64,000 nt of DNA from CAIKMD01 sp963740675 (GTDB taxonomy: Bacteria > Pseudomonadota > Alphaproteobacteria > ATCC43930 > CGMCC-115725), in assembly GCA_963740675.1 (NCBI GenBank), contig CAVUFS010000001.1, forward strand, positions 310,001-374,000, given 5' to 3'. The notes below the pieces were generated by a model. The model had not been told where the DNA came from, did not search any database, and worked only from the letters and a program-made list of their open reading frames with translations. Both the position numbers and the translations under genes were made by a program. Below, piece by piece: positions 1 through 8,670 of the stretch (positions are counted from its first letter, which is position 1; each line of letters starts with the position of its first letter).

Positions 1-550
1 GATTCCAGCGGCGACGACAATCGTGTCGTGGAATAAAATCTCGGTGGCGATATGCGCCTCGACCTCGCCCGGCGTTACGCGCATGACGCCAAACTCGATC
101 TCGCGATCCACGATCCGTCGGAAGAGCGACCAGGTTTCGCCGGGAATGACGTCGAAGGTCATTTTCGGAAAATCTTGGATCAACCGATCGACAACGGGGA
201 CGATGAGGGCGGCAGCCAGCGGCTCGGTCGCCCCGAGTTCTCAAATTTCCGGCGGTGGGATCGGCGAGGAACTTGATATCCGCAACGCCTTGCCGCAATT
301 CGTCGATGACGGCGCGTCCCCGGCTGACGAGCGCGAGACCGTAGGGCGTCGGCTGAATCCCCTGCGCATCGCGATCGAGGAGACGAATGCCGAGAACGGA
401 CTCCATATTGGCGATCGCTTTGGAGATCGCCGGTTGCGATACGGCGAGGCGTCGGCCGGCTTTGGCAATCCCGCGCTCTTCCACGACGGCCAGCAAGATA
501 TACAGGTCGCGCAACTTGAGCCGGCGAAGGATGCGATCATTCCATTCCAT
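1..550 (-). pseudogene. LysR-family transcriptional regulator, frameshifted and cut by the left edge
   Basis: Reading leftward from the ATG at 550, the first ~100 codons give a LysR winged helix-turn-helix (motif LAVSQPAISKAI near residue 40) and the start of the linker. At about 235-242 the frame breaks: the next frame continues with a typical LysR effector domain (GATEPLAAALIVPVVDRL) to the window edge. Removing one A from the GAGAACTC stretch (minus-strand reading) restores a continuous protein. The gene is divergent from the solute-binding protein at 656, the usual layout for a LysR activator and its target. Either a pseudogene or a one-base sequence error; the effector half is otherwise undamaged, which favours error. 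The end of the gene is outside the window. Confidence 0.8.
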
Positions 551-566
551 GGAGCCGCCTGCGATA

Positions 567-609
567 TGGTTATGGCTATATGATAAATGAGAATTACCTG
601 GTTATAGCC
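567..609. promoter_or_regulatory. Divergent LysR/solute-binding-protein operator region with paired repeats
   Basis: The 105-bp gap between the LysR start (550) and the transporter gene start (656) holds a direct repeat TGGTTATGGC (567-576) and TGGTTATAGC (599-608), offset by 32 bp, about three helical turns. The inner bases also form an inverted pair GGCTATA (574-580) and TATAGCC (603-609). Such paired sites in a divergent gap are the expected arrangement for a LysR tetramer; that this regulator binds here is inference. Confidence 0.45.
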
Positions 610-655
610 CTCTTCGATTAGCTTTTCCGGGATATCGAACTTTGGGGGAACGACG

Positions 656-1660
656 ATGAAGTCGATCGGCAAAGCTGCTTTCGCTCTCGCTGCGTGGATG
701 AGCCTGTGTTCAAATGTCCTGCCGGCCGCCGCCGAAACCGTGAAATTCGGCGCGATCAGGAGCCTCAATCCCATCTACATCGCGATGGAAAAGGGTTATT
801 TCGCCGCCGAAGGTTTGACCGTCGAGCCGGTCTTCTTCGATACGGCGCAGCCCATCTCAACAGCCGTCGTCGCGGGTGATATTGATTTTGGCGTCACCGC
901 CACCACGGCGGCGCTGTACAATCTTGGCGGCCAAGGTGCGCTGCGTATCATCGCAGGCGGCGTACGCGAAGTTCCTGGGTTCCAATCGACGAGTTACGTC
1001 GTCTCGAACCATGCGTTCGCCGCGGGCGTAACGAGCTTCAAGGATTTTGCCGGGCACTCGGTCGCGCTTCCGGTCCTCGGCTCGCCGCCGCATTACAGTC
1101 TCGAGCTGCTGTCGGAAAAATACGGCTTCGACCTGAAGTCGATGCCGTTGCTTCAGCTTCAGTCCAATCCCAATCAAGTTTCGGCGGTGAGCGGTGGACA
1201 AGCCGATATCGGTTTGATTCAGGTGACGGCGGTGATGCCGGCCATTCAGCGCGGTGAGCTGAAGCTCCTCGGTTGGGTCGGCGATGAAACGCCATGGCAA
1301 CTTGGCCTGATTATCGCGGGAACCAAGACGGCGACCGAAAACCCTGATCGAATCGACCGTTTCCTCCGCGCTTATAAGAAGGGCGCTCGCGACTATGCCG
1401 CGGCTTTCGTTGGCCCGAACGGCGCGCGCACCGACGGCGCCGCAGCCGCCGAAGCCCTCAACATCGAGGCCAAATATCTCGGGCAACCGGCCGACATCCT
1501 CAAATCGGGCGTCGCGTATTACGATCCCGACCTTCGCCTCGACACGAATGACGTCTTGCACCAGATCGATTGGTACAAGAGACAGGGTTTCGTGAAGGCC
1601 CAGGTCGATGGCAACGCGCTCGTCGACAAGCGGTCTGCCATCTCCCTGACGGAAAAGTAG
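656..1660 (+). CDS. NitT/TauT (NMT1/SsuA-type) solute-binding protein
   Basis: A 334-aa periplasmic binding protein. Residues 1-26 are a signal peptide ending AAA before ETVKF. The motif IYIAMEKGYFAAEGL (about residues 40-55) is the hallmark of the SsuA/TauA/NMT1 class, which captures sulfonates, nitrate, pyrimidine precursors or aromatic acids. The start is supported by GGGGGA just upstream of the ATG at 656. It sits divergently from the LysR gene and converges on a Rieske oxygenase, so an aromatic carboxylate or sulfonate is a reasonable ligand guess. No ABC permease or ATPase gene is nearby, so it depends on a transporter encoded elsewhere or has another role. Confidence 0.85.
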   Translation: MKSIGKAAFALAAWMSLCSNVLPAAAETVKFGAIRSLNPIYIAMEKGYFAAEGLTVEPVFFDTAQPISTAVVAGDIDFGVTATTAALYNLGGQGALRIIAGGVREVPGFQSTSYVVSNHAFAAGVTSFKDFAGHSVALPVLGSPPHYSLELLSEKYGFDLKSMPLLQLQSNPNQVSAVSGGQADIGLIQVTAVMPAIQRGELKLLGWVGDETPWQLGLIIAGTKTATENPDRIDRFLRAYKKGARDYAAAFVGPNGARTDGAAAAEALNIEAKYLGQPADILKSGVAYYDPDLRLDTNDVLHQIDWYKRQGFVKAQVDGNALVDKRSAISLTEK

Positions 1661-1686
1661 GGCTCGCTTTAATTCAGCGGCGAGCC
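1661..1686. terminator. Possible bidirectional hairpin between convergent genes
   Basis: GGCTCGC (1661-1667) pairs with GCGAGCC (1680-1686) across a 12-nt loop. It lies directly after the solute-binding-protein stop and overlaps the last codons of the convergent Rieske gene. There is no clear T-run, so termination is only suggested. Confidence 0.3.
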
Positions 1687-3003
1687 ATCGGGCCGCACGG
1701 TGCGGTTGATGCCTGAGAGCGCGTCCGACAACGCGTGGTCGTCGTCCATCTTCAGACCCATCGCCTCTTCATAGGCGCGCTTCACCCCTTGCGGCTGGCC
1801 TTGCTGGAAGACGAAGCGCGTCGGCGACACGTTGTCGAAGACACTCGCGCTCATCAATTGCTCGCGGGTGAAGCCCTCGATGAATTGCTTCTTCCCGACG
1901 ATCGGCAGCGGCACGTCGTTGTTGATTTTGGCATCGCGAATGACCGCTTTGGGATCACCGCCTTTGGCGACGGTCTCCATATCCTCGAAGAAGCGGTTGC
2001 GGATCATGACGATGCCGCGATCGCTGCGCGCCAGATGCTCCTGGCTGCGATCGGCGATCGCACCCTGGCCGACCCAGGCGGCGAAATCCTGATTCATCAC
2101 GCCGCCGGTCAGCCAGTCGCCCTTCGCGTCGGTCACCGGCCCGTACCAGTGCGGTATCGAGTTCTGTACATAGGGCTCACGGTCCTTCGGCACGCGGTTG
2201 TAGAACCAGCCGACCGAAAGCGTCGTCTCGTCATCGACCGGCACGCGCCACTCGAAATGGCCGCCGGTAAAGAGGCAGTTCGGCCACAGGCAAACGCGGC
2301 CCACCGACCACAGCGGATTGTTCTCATCGGTGTCCTCGCGGACGCGCCGATAGACGTAGCCGTACTCGAATTCGTCGAACCCAACCTTCAGATGCTTGGC
2401 GCCATAGGGGCCGCGCTTGCCTTTGAGCCGCGTCGACCAATTGGCGTGCATCCATTCGAAATGGACGGGATCGATCGAGTTCTCCTGGCACTGGAACCAG
2501 TTGCAGGGGATCGTCGAAAAGACGATCTGCACGAAGCCGTTCTTCCAATTGAACGGCTCCCAGTCGGGCACCAGCGGCACCGGCTGCGGACCCATATAGG
2601 CCCAGAGCAGGCCGGCCTTGGCTTCGACCGGATAGGCTTTGATCGGCGTCTTGTCCTTGTAGGTCGATTTCGGATCGACCGTGTCGTCAAAAGGCTGCTC
2701 CAGGCATTTGCCGGTCTCGTCGAACAGCCAGCCATGGTAATGGCAGCGCAGCCCGCATTCCTCGGGATAAGCGAAGGACATGTCGGCGCGGCGATGTGGG
2801 CAATGGCGGTCGACCAGCCCGTAGCGGCCGCCGAGATCCTTATAGAGCACGAGATTCTCGCCCAGCAGGCGGACGCGCTTGGTCGGCTTCTCCTCGAGCT
2901 CGCCGACTGCGGCGATCGGATACCAATAGCGGCGCAGCAGCTCGCCCATGGGCGTTCCGGCGCTCGTTTCGGTCAGGGTCTTGTTGTTCTCGGTTGTGAG
3001 CAT
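1669..3003 (-). CDS. Rieske 2Fe-2S aromatic ring-hydroxylating oxygenase, alpha subunit
   Basis: A 444-aa oxygenase. The Rieske cluster ligands are visible as C68-P-H70 and C87-H-Y-H90 (CxH-x16-CxxH), followed by the GW typical of the domain. The mononuclear iron site is the segment NSIDPVHFEWMH (D178, H181, H186). The single-component layout and length resemble phthalate 4,5-dioxygenase and vanillate/dicamba demethylase oxygenases. No reductase or ferredoxin gene lies in the window, so electrons must come from a partner encoded elsewhere. The start at 3003 is preferred over the upstream in-frame ATG at 3060 because AGAGGA lies 8 nt before it. The substrate is unknown; phthalate-like acids are a guess from neighbouring genes. 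Confidence 0.88.
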   Translation of the reverse strand: MLTTENNKTLTETSAGTPMGELLRRYWYPIAAVGELEEKPTKRVRLLGENLVLYKDLGGRYGLVDRHCPHRRADMSFAYPEECGLRCHYHGWLFDETGKCLEQPFDDTVDPKSTYKDKTPIKAYPVEAKAGLLWAYMGPQPVPLVPDWEPFNWKNGFVQIVFSTIPCNWFQCQENSIDPVHFEWMHANWSTRLKGKRGPYGAKHLKVGFDEFEYGYVYRRVREDTDENNPLWSVGRVCLWPNCLFTGGHFEWRVPVDDETTLSVGWFYNRVPKDREPYVQNSIPHWYGPVTDAKGDWLTGGVMNQDFAAWVGQGAIADRSQEHLARSDRGIVMIRNRFFEDMETVAKGGDPKAVIRDAKINNDVPLPIVGKKQFIEGFTREQLMSASVFDNVSPTRFVFQQGQPQGVKRAYEEAMGLKMDDDHALSDALSGINRTVRPDGSPLN

Positions 3004-3181
3004 CGATCGTCCTCTTGCGTCTTCTGGCACAGGCCGCTTGCCATCATGACGGTGGGCCACCGGCCGCGTGCAACGATGGGCTTACTCTAGCACCCCGGGG
3101 CCGCCAAGGGCACGCCGTGCTGCCATGCCCCCTGGTGGCGATCGCGCGGGGGCGTGGCGCGCATCGGGGGGAGCGGGGGGA

Positions 3182-3550
3182 ATGCGGAAAATCATCGCGA
3201 TGGTGCTGCTGCTGGGCTTTGTCTCGCCCGGCTGGGCAGCGGAAGAAGGCGTGAAAACGGAGCGCGGGGTGGCGGCGGTGTACGTGCAAAAGCTTGTCGG
3301 CCATCGCACCACCAGTGGCGAGAAGCTCGATCGCGAGCATCTGACCGCGGCGCATCGGAGCCTGCCTTTCGGTACGATCATCGAAGTGACCAATCGCGAG
3401 AACGGTCGCAAGGCGATGGTGCGCATCAACGATCGCGGCCCGCATCGCCGCAGCATCTTGCTCGATCTCTCACGGGCCGCAGCAACAGCGCTCGGCATCG
3501 GACGTCGCGCGACCGCGACGGTCGAATTTCGTGTCGCCGCGGGGCCCTAA
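3182..3550 (+). CDS. RlpA-like double-psi beta-barrel protein, copy 1
   Basis: A 122-aa secreted protein: signal peptide at residues 1-20 (ending GWAA), then one RlpA/expansin-type double-psi beta-barrel with its core NDRGPH at residues 83-88. It lacks the SPOR domain of full-length RlpA, so it may act on peptidoglycan only weakly or serve another wall role. The start is set by a G-rich ribosome binding stretch immediately before the ATG at 3182, which skips the longer upstream reading frame without signal peptide. It is followed by a second paralog at 3680 in the same orientation with its own promoter-like gap. Confidence 0.8.
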   Translation: MRKIIAMVLLLGFVSPGWAAEEGVKTERGVAAVYVQKLVGHRTTSGEKLDREHLTAAHRSLPFGTIIEVTNRENGRKAMVRINDRGPHRRSILLDLSRAAATALGIGRRATATVEFRVAAGP

Positions 3551-3591
3551 GGCGCACGGTTTACGAGTATTAACGACGCCGCTTGCATGAC

Positions 3592-3622
3592 TTGCATGTA
3601 TTTCCATAGTTGCTAGGATAAT
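3592..3622 (+). promoter_or_regulatory. Predicted sigma70-type promoter for the second RlpA-like gene
   Basis: The gap 3551-3679 is less GC-rich than its surroundings. TTGCAT (3592-3597) lies 16 nt from TAGGAT (3614-3619), with GATAAT overlapping at 3617-3622, giving a plausible -35/-10 pair about 60 nt before the ATG at 3680. A second TTGCATG at 3583-3589 repeats the -35 sequence 9 nt upstream. Confidence 0.35.
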
Positions 3623-3679
3623 ACCCAACGAAGACACCGAAGCTCGCCGCGCTCAACATGCGCGAATAAAGGGGGACGG

Positions 3680-4066
3680 ATGCGAACAATCGCAACGGCG
3701 TTACTCGTGGGGGCTCTCTCTGTACCGAGTCTCGCTTCTGCCGATGAGGCGAAACACACGAAAGACCCGCATGCCGCGCGTGGCATTGCTTCCGTGTATT
3801 CACGACATCTCGTCGGGCGTCGCACCGCCAATGGCGAGCGGCTCGATCTGGATCATATGACCGCTGCCAGCCTCGAACTGCCGCTTGGCACGGTGGTGAC
3901 GGTGACCAACCGCCGCAATGGCCGCCAGGCGACCGTGCGGGTGAACGATCGCGGTCCCTATACGAAGCGCTTCCTCATCGATCTTTCGCCCGCGGCGGCT
4001 GAAGCCCTGGGCATGGGGCGCACCGGCACAACGCCGGTCGAGATCAAGGTCGCCTCCGCGCGCTGA
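3680..4066 (+). CDS. RlpA-like double-psi beta-barrel protein, copy 2
   Basis: A 128-aa secreted paralog of the preceding gene: signal peptide to about residue 21, an extra charged spacer (KHTKDPHAA), then the barrel domain with NDRGPY. The two proteins share the pattern G-A-S/A-V-Y...LVG-R/H-RT...GE-LD and the same order of motifs, so they arose by tandem duplication. GGGGGA precedes the ATG. No SPOR domain is present. The function of short RlpA-like proteins is not established; peptidoglycan binding or remodelling is the family expectation. Confidence 0.8.
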   Translation: MRTIATALLVGALSVPSLASADEAKHTKDPHAARGIASVYSRHLVGRRTANGERLDLDHMTAASLELPLGTVVTVTNRRNGRQATVRVNDRGPYTKRFLIDLSPAAAEALGMGRTGTTPVEIKVASAR

Positions 4067-4089
4067 CCGCCGGAAACGGCGTTTCTCCC

Positions 4090-5796
4090 GTGAATATTCT
4101 TCTGACGCCGGCACGGATTGGGCCGGCCGAGATCAAGAACCGCATCGTCATGCCGCCGATGACGACGCGGCTGTCCGATGACGAAGGCTTCGTCACCGAT
4201 GAAAGCATCGCCTATTACATGGCGCGGGTGCGCGGCGGCACCGGCTTGATCACCGTCGAGATGGCCTCGCCCGAGCGCGCCGGCCGGCATCGCCGCCGCG
4301 AGCTCGGCATTTATGACGATCGCTTCCTGCCCGGGCTGCAGAAGCTCGTCGCTGCGATCCATGCCGGCGGCGCCAAGGCCTCCATCCAGCTTGGCCATGG
4401 CGGCGGCCATACGCGGCGCGACATTTGCGGCGAGACGCCGGTGGCGCCGTCGGCGATCCCCCACCCGGTCTTCGAGACGACCTTCGAGACTATCATCCCC
4501 GAGGCGATGACGAAGCCGCGCATCGATGAATGCGTCGCGGCTTTCGCCGGCGCCGCGGCGCGGGCACAGCGCGCCGGCTTCGACTGCGTCGAAATCCATG
4601 CCGCACATGGCTATCTGATCTCGCAATTCCTGACGCCGTTCGAGAACCGCCGCGACGACGAATATGGCGGCTCGCTCGTAAACCGCGCGCGTTTCGGCCT
4701 CGAGGTGCTGCGCGCGGTGAAAGCGGCGGTACCCGGCACGGGTGTGATCTTCCGCCTCTCGGTCGAGGATTATTTTCCCGAAGGTATGCCGTGGTCGGAG
4801 GGCCGGCAGGTCGCGATCTGGGCGGCGGAGGCGGGGGCCGACGCGCTCCATATCGCGGCCGGTCATTACCGCTCGCTACCCTCGGCGGCACGGCAGATCC
4901 CGCCGATGGAATATCCCGACGGCGTCTTCCTCGATTACGCCGCCGGCGTGAAAGCGGCGGTGAAAGTGCCGGTGATCGCGGTCGGCCGGCTGGGCGATAC
5001 GGCGCTGGCGACGAGCGCCGTCGAAAGCGGTAAGGCCGATTTCATTGCGCTCGGCCGCACGCAGGTTGCCGAGCCTGAGTGGGTGGCGAAACTGGCGCGC
5101 GGCGAGCCGCCGCGGCGCTGCCTGGCCTGCAACACCTGCGTCGATGAGATGCGCAGCGGCGCGCGTCTTGGCTGTGTGGTCAATGGCCGGGCGGGGCGCG
5201 AGGCTTTGTTCGAAAATACGAGACCGCCGCAGGGCGAGCGTATTGCCGTGATCGGCGCCGGACCCGCCGGCCTCACCTATGCTTCGCTCGTCGCGGAAGG
5301 CAATGAGGTCACCGTGTTCGAGCGCCTGGCGCAGCCGGGCGGTGCGTTCCGTTATGCCGGTAAGGCACCCCTTTTTCAGGGTGTGCTCGCCAACGAGGAC
5401 TCCTTCACGCGGTATATCGACCAGCTTTACGGCGCCTGCGTCGCGAAGCAGGTGCGCTTTGCGTTCAACACGGACGTCGCAGGCCGACCGCTGCTCCTCG
5501 ACGATTTCGATCGCATCGTAATCGCGACCGGCGCGCGCTATCGCTTCGGCCTCGGGCCGGTCGCGAAAGCCATGCTCGATCTCGGCGCGGCGCGCTGGCC
5601 AGGGATACGCACGCTGTTCGAGCAGCCGAAATTCCGCGATTGGTTCTATTACCGCGCCCGCGAAGGCACCGCGCCGGCCTTCAAGAACCTCGCCAAGCCG
5701 ACCCAGAAAGTGATCGCAATCGGCGATGCGGTCGAAGCCGGCAAGAGCAAAGCCGCCATCTCGTCAGCCTTCGAGGCGGCATTCCTGACGCATTAA
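4090..5796 (+). CDS. Old-yellow-enzyme / 2,4-dienoyl-CoA-reductase-type NADH:flavin oxidoreductase
   Basis: A 568-aa protein with an N-terminal FMN TIM barrel (motif IHAAHGYLISQF near residue 170), a 4Fe-4S cluster segment (CLACNTC near residue 344, a fourth Cys in GCVVNG about 13 residues later) and a C-terminal FAD/NAD domain opening with VIGAGPAG near residue 390. This is the domain order of FadH, trimethylamine dehydrogenase and related reductases, but it is roughly 100 residues shorter than FadH, with the loss in the C-terminal half. It probably reduces an activated C=C bond of an aromatic or enone intermediate; the substrate is unknown. The start codon is GTG at 4090. Confidence 0.85.
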   Translation: MNILLTPARIGPAEIKNRIVMPPMTTRLSDDEGFVTDESIAYYMARVRGGTGLITVEMASPERAGRHRRRELGIYDDRFLPGLQKLVAAIHAGGAKASIQLGHGGGHTRRDICGETPVAPSAIPHPVFETTFETIIPEAMTKPRIDECVAAFAGAAARAQRAGFDCVEIHAAHGYLISQFLTPFENRRDDEYGGSLVNRARFGLEVLRAVKAAVPGTGVIFRLSVEDYFPEGMPWSEGRQVAIWAAEAGADALHIAAGHYRSLPSAARQIPPMEYPDGVFLDYAAGVKAAVKVPVIAVGRLGDTALATSAVESGKADFIALGRTQVAEPEWVAKLARGEPPRRCLACNTCVDEMRSGARLGCVVNGRAGREALFENTRPPQGERIAVIGAGPAGLTYASLVAEGNEVTVFERLAQPGGAFRYAGKAPLFQGVLANEDSFTRYIDQLYGACVAKQVRFAFNTDVAGRPLLLDDFDRIVIATGARYRFGLGPVAKAMLDLGAARWPGIRTLFEQPKFRDWFYYRAREGTAPAFKNLAKPTQKVIAIGDAVEAGKSKAAISSAFEAAFLTH

Positions 5797-5804
5797 GCTC
5801 ACAT

Positions 5805-5880
5805 CGTCATTGCGAGCGTAGCGAAGCAATCCAGAGCCCCACGTGCGATCCTGGATTGCTTCGCTACGCTCGCAATGACG
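5805..5880. repeat. Palindromic repeat family 1, copy a
   Basis: A perfect 30-bp inverted repeat (arms 5805-5834 and 5851-5880, 16-bp loop) with core CATTGCGAGCG...GAAGCAATCC. It fills the gap between the convergent OYE and LLM genes and could fold into a strong hairpin in either transcript. Two further copies lie at 46879-46957 and 51888-51966. Confidence 0.9.
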
Positions 5881-5921
5881 AATTATTTAAGCCTCGCGTC
5901 ACTCGGAATGACAGGAGGCCG

Positions 5922-7101
5922 TCATTTCGCGGGTTCGGTGACCTTCGTGTCTTTCTTTTGCGGCGTGCGGTCGCGGAAATAGGGAAGAACCTCTTGCGCG
6001 ATCGCTTCCATATTCGCTTTGGTCATGTCGCGCGGTAGCGTGCCGAACTGCGTCTTGGTGAGGCTCGTGCCGAAGCCGGCGAGATCCTGATATTCGGCAA
6101 GCTTCTCGCGCACCGTGCTTGGCGAGCCCACGATCACGACGCCTTGCGCCACGAGATCCTCAGCCGTCTGGATCTTGCCCGCTTGGCGCCCCTTGATGGC
6201 GGCGACGCGTTTGATCGATTCGATCGTGGAATAGCCTGGCGGCAGTAGCATTTCGACCGGCATGCCAAGGAAGCTATTGGCCAACGCTTCGAGATGTGGC
6301 TTGGCTTCCTTCATCGCCTTGGCGTCGGTCTCGGCGACATAGATCGAATTCGACCAAGCGAGTTGCTCGGGTGTCGCGGTGTAGCCGTTCTTTTCGGCCT
6401 CGTCGCGATAGGCTTGGAAGAAGCGTGCGACCACCGCGATCGGCGACAGTGTCTGGCAATAGGTGTAGCGCATCTTCGCCGCCCATTGGATCGTGCTGGT
6501 CGAGCCTTGGCTCGGGATCCAGATCGGCGGATGCGGATTTTGATAAGGCCGCGGCCAGGGATTGACGTAGTTGATCTCGAAATGGCGGCCGGCATAGCGG
6601 AACGGTCCCGGCTGCGTCCATGCCTTGATGATCAGCTCATGCGCTTCATCGAACCGCGCTTGGCTCAGGGTCGGGTTGATGCCCATCGAATGATATTCGG
6701 CGCCGATGCCGCGCACGAAGCCGGCGATGAAGCGGCCGCGTGTGAGATTGTCGAGGATCGCGTATTCCTCGGCTACCGCCAGCGGATTGTGCAACAAGCG
6801 GCAGCGCGCGGCCGAGGATCGCGATCTTGGCGTTCTTGACCGACCGTGCCAGCGCACCCGCCAGCACGCCCGGTGTCGGCATCAGCCCATAGGCGTTTTG
6901 GTGATGCTCATTGAGCACCACGCCGTCGAAGCCGAGCTTGTCGGCGTATTCGAGCTCGTCGAGGTAGCGATTGTAGAGCTCGGCGCCTTTCTTCGGGTCG
7001 TATTGGCTATTGGAGAAGGTCACCCAGGCCGTGCCGTTCTTCGCAATTGCGTCGAGATCGGCATCGGCATACGGCATGAGATGGAAATTGAAGATCTTCA
7101 T
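5922..7101 (-). pseudogene. LLM-class flavin-dependent oxidoreductase, one frameshift
   Basis: Joined across one break this is a 392-aa bacterial-luciferase-like monooxygenase. The first part starts at 7101 (MKIFNFHLMPYADAD) with the flavin-pocket motif LNEHHQNAYGL and runs to about 6800; the rest, from LLHNPLAVAEEY onward, is in another frame and ends at 5922. Dropping one base from CTTGTTG (minus-strand reading, 6790-6800) restores the expected ALPLLHNPLAVAEEYA. LLM enzymes use reduced FMN and oxygen to hydroxylate or cleave substrates such as alkanesulfonates, nitrilotriacetate or heteroaromatics. It is the last gene of a minus-strand run with a hydrolase, a second LLM and an amidohydrolase. 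No flavin reductase gene is in the window. Confidence 0.85.
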
Positions 7102-7131
7102 GGGGTTTCCTTCTCCTCGAGCCGGTCTGCG

Positions 7132-8649
7132 TTATGGTTGGTAACGCGGCGTCTTGTGCAGGTAGTACTTGCTCATCGCGGGACGGTATTGCGCCATGAT
7201 GTCCTTGTCGAGATCGGTATCCGGCTTGGCGCCGTCCGGCACCAGCGAGAAATACGGCGTTGTCTTTGTCGCCTGCTCGAACTCGTCATGCGCCGCTTTC
7301 AGGACATCGGGTGAGGTCATGAAGTCGAGGACCGAATCCGCCAGTGCCTTGGCGCCGGCGACTTCGCCCTTATGCGCGATGGTGCTGGTCGGCGTCACCG
7401 CGGCCACCCAATTGTGATAGGGGATGCCGGGCACGCTGGCCGGGAAGGTGTAGACGACTGACGGCACCACCCAGGAGATATCGCCGCTATCGTTCGACGA
7501 GGTCGATTGCGGCTTCTGGGCCACGTCGGGCACGGCGGTTGCAAGACCGACGACCGGGTACTTTTCCGCCGTCTGGAAGTCGCGCGCGAATTTCTGCTCC
7601 TCGTCGCTCCATTTCGGCAGGCCAACGGCTTTGAAATTTTTCTGCACGACCTGCGCGAGCGCCTTGTTCGACAAAGCGGGCCAGGCCGAGGCCTGATAGA
7701 TCACATCATGCGTCGTGCCGGTCATCAGATCGGCGCCGTTGGCGATGTTGAGCAGCTTGTCGTAGGTCGCCTTCGCGTCCGGCATGTTGGCGTCGCGGAC
7801 GAAATACCAGACCTTGGTGAAATCCGGGATGACGTTCGGTTGGATGCCGCCGGCCATGATCGATCGGTGGATGCGATAGGTCGGCTTCATCTGCTGGCGC
7901 AGGAAGGCGACGCCGTCATCCATCAGCTCGAGCGCATCGAGCGCGTTCTTGCCATCCCACGGGTCGACGGCGGCATGTGCCGTCTTGCCGTGGAAGGCGA
8001 ATTGCACGCCGATCGCCGCGTAATTTTGCAAGCCCCAGCCCGTGCCGAAATTCTCGCCGATATGGAGATAGATGTTCGCGTCGACATCCTTGAAAGCGCC
8101 GGAGCGGACGATGAAGGGACGGCTGGCGATCTCTTCTTCGGCCGGGCCGAAATTGACCGCGATCGTGCCGGGGAGATGATACTTCTCCATCACCTGCTTC
8201 ACCGCGAAGGCCGCCGCGGTGGCGACGCCGCCATGGGTGTTGTGGCCTTCCATGTGGCCCGGGGCGCCCGGCACCATCGGCTTATGCTCGAATTCGAGCG
8301 GCGTCTGGTTGCCGCCCGGCAGAGCGTCGATCTCGCTCTCGATCACGATATAGGGGTGGCCCGAGCCGTAGGTCGCCCAGAAATTCGTCGGCATGCCGGC
8401 GCCGCCGAGCTCGACCTTGAAGCCGGCCGCCTCCATCGTATCCTTCAGGAGCTTCGTGGCCTCGAACTCCTGCATGCCCATTTCGCCGAAATAGTAGATC
8501 GAATCGCCGATATCCCAGATCGTCTGCGCGTTCTTATCGACGATCGCTGCGACATCTTTCTTTTGCTCATCCGTCGCCGCCTGCGCGCCAATCGGCGTCA
8601 GCGCAAGAAGCGCCGCAAGCGCCGCGCCACCGAGCAGTATTCGTTTCAT
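7132..8649 (-). CDS. Secreted M20-family amidohydrolase (AbgB/M20D-like)
   Basis: A 505-aa protein with a signal peptide (residues 1-24, ending GAQA), so it acts in the periplasm, unlike most M20D enzymes. Seen in the M20 domain: metal-site segment EGHNTHGG, the catalytic-glutamate motif PAEEE, and GKTAHAAVDPW of the dimerisation domain. M20D members hydrolyse aminoacyl-aromatic amides such as p-aminobenzoyl-glutamate or hippurate. Here the usual CGH of the metal site reads EGH. It lies 30 bp upstream of one LLM gene and 21 bp downstream of another, so it is probably co-transcribed with them; it may release an aromatic acid or amine from a conjugate before uptake. Confidence 0.82.
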   Translation of the reverse strand: MKRILLGGAALAALLALTPIGAQAATDEQKKDVAAIVDKNAQTIWDIGDSIYYFGEMGMQEFEATKLLKDTMEAAGFKVELGGAGMPTNFWATYGSGHPYIVIESEIDALPGGNQTPLEFEHKPMVPGAPGHMEGHNTHGGVATAAAFAVKQVMEKYHLPGTIAVNFGPAEEEIASRPFIVRSGAFKDVDANIYLHIGENFGTGWGLQNYAAIGVQFAFHGKTAHAAVDPWDGKNALDALELMDDGVAFLRQQMKPTYRIHRSIMAGGIQPNVIPDFTKVWYFVRDANMPDAKATYDKLLNIANGADLMTGTTHDVIYQASAWPALSNKALAQVVQKNFKAVGLPKWSDEEQKFARDFQTAEKYPVVGLATAVPDVAQKPQSTSSNDSGDISWVVPSVVYTFPASVPGIPYHNWVAAVTPTSTIAHKGEVAGAKALADSVLDFMTSPDVLKAAHDEFEQATKTTPYFSLVPDGAKPDTDLDKDIMAQYRPAMSKYYLHKTPRYQP

Positions 8650-8670
8650 CTTTTTCTTTCCCCTCTCTGA

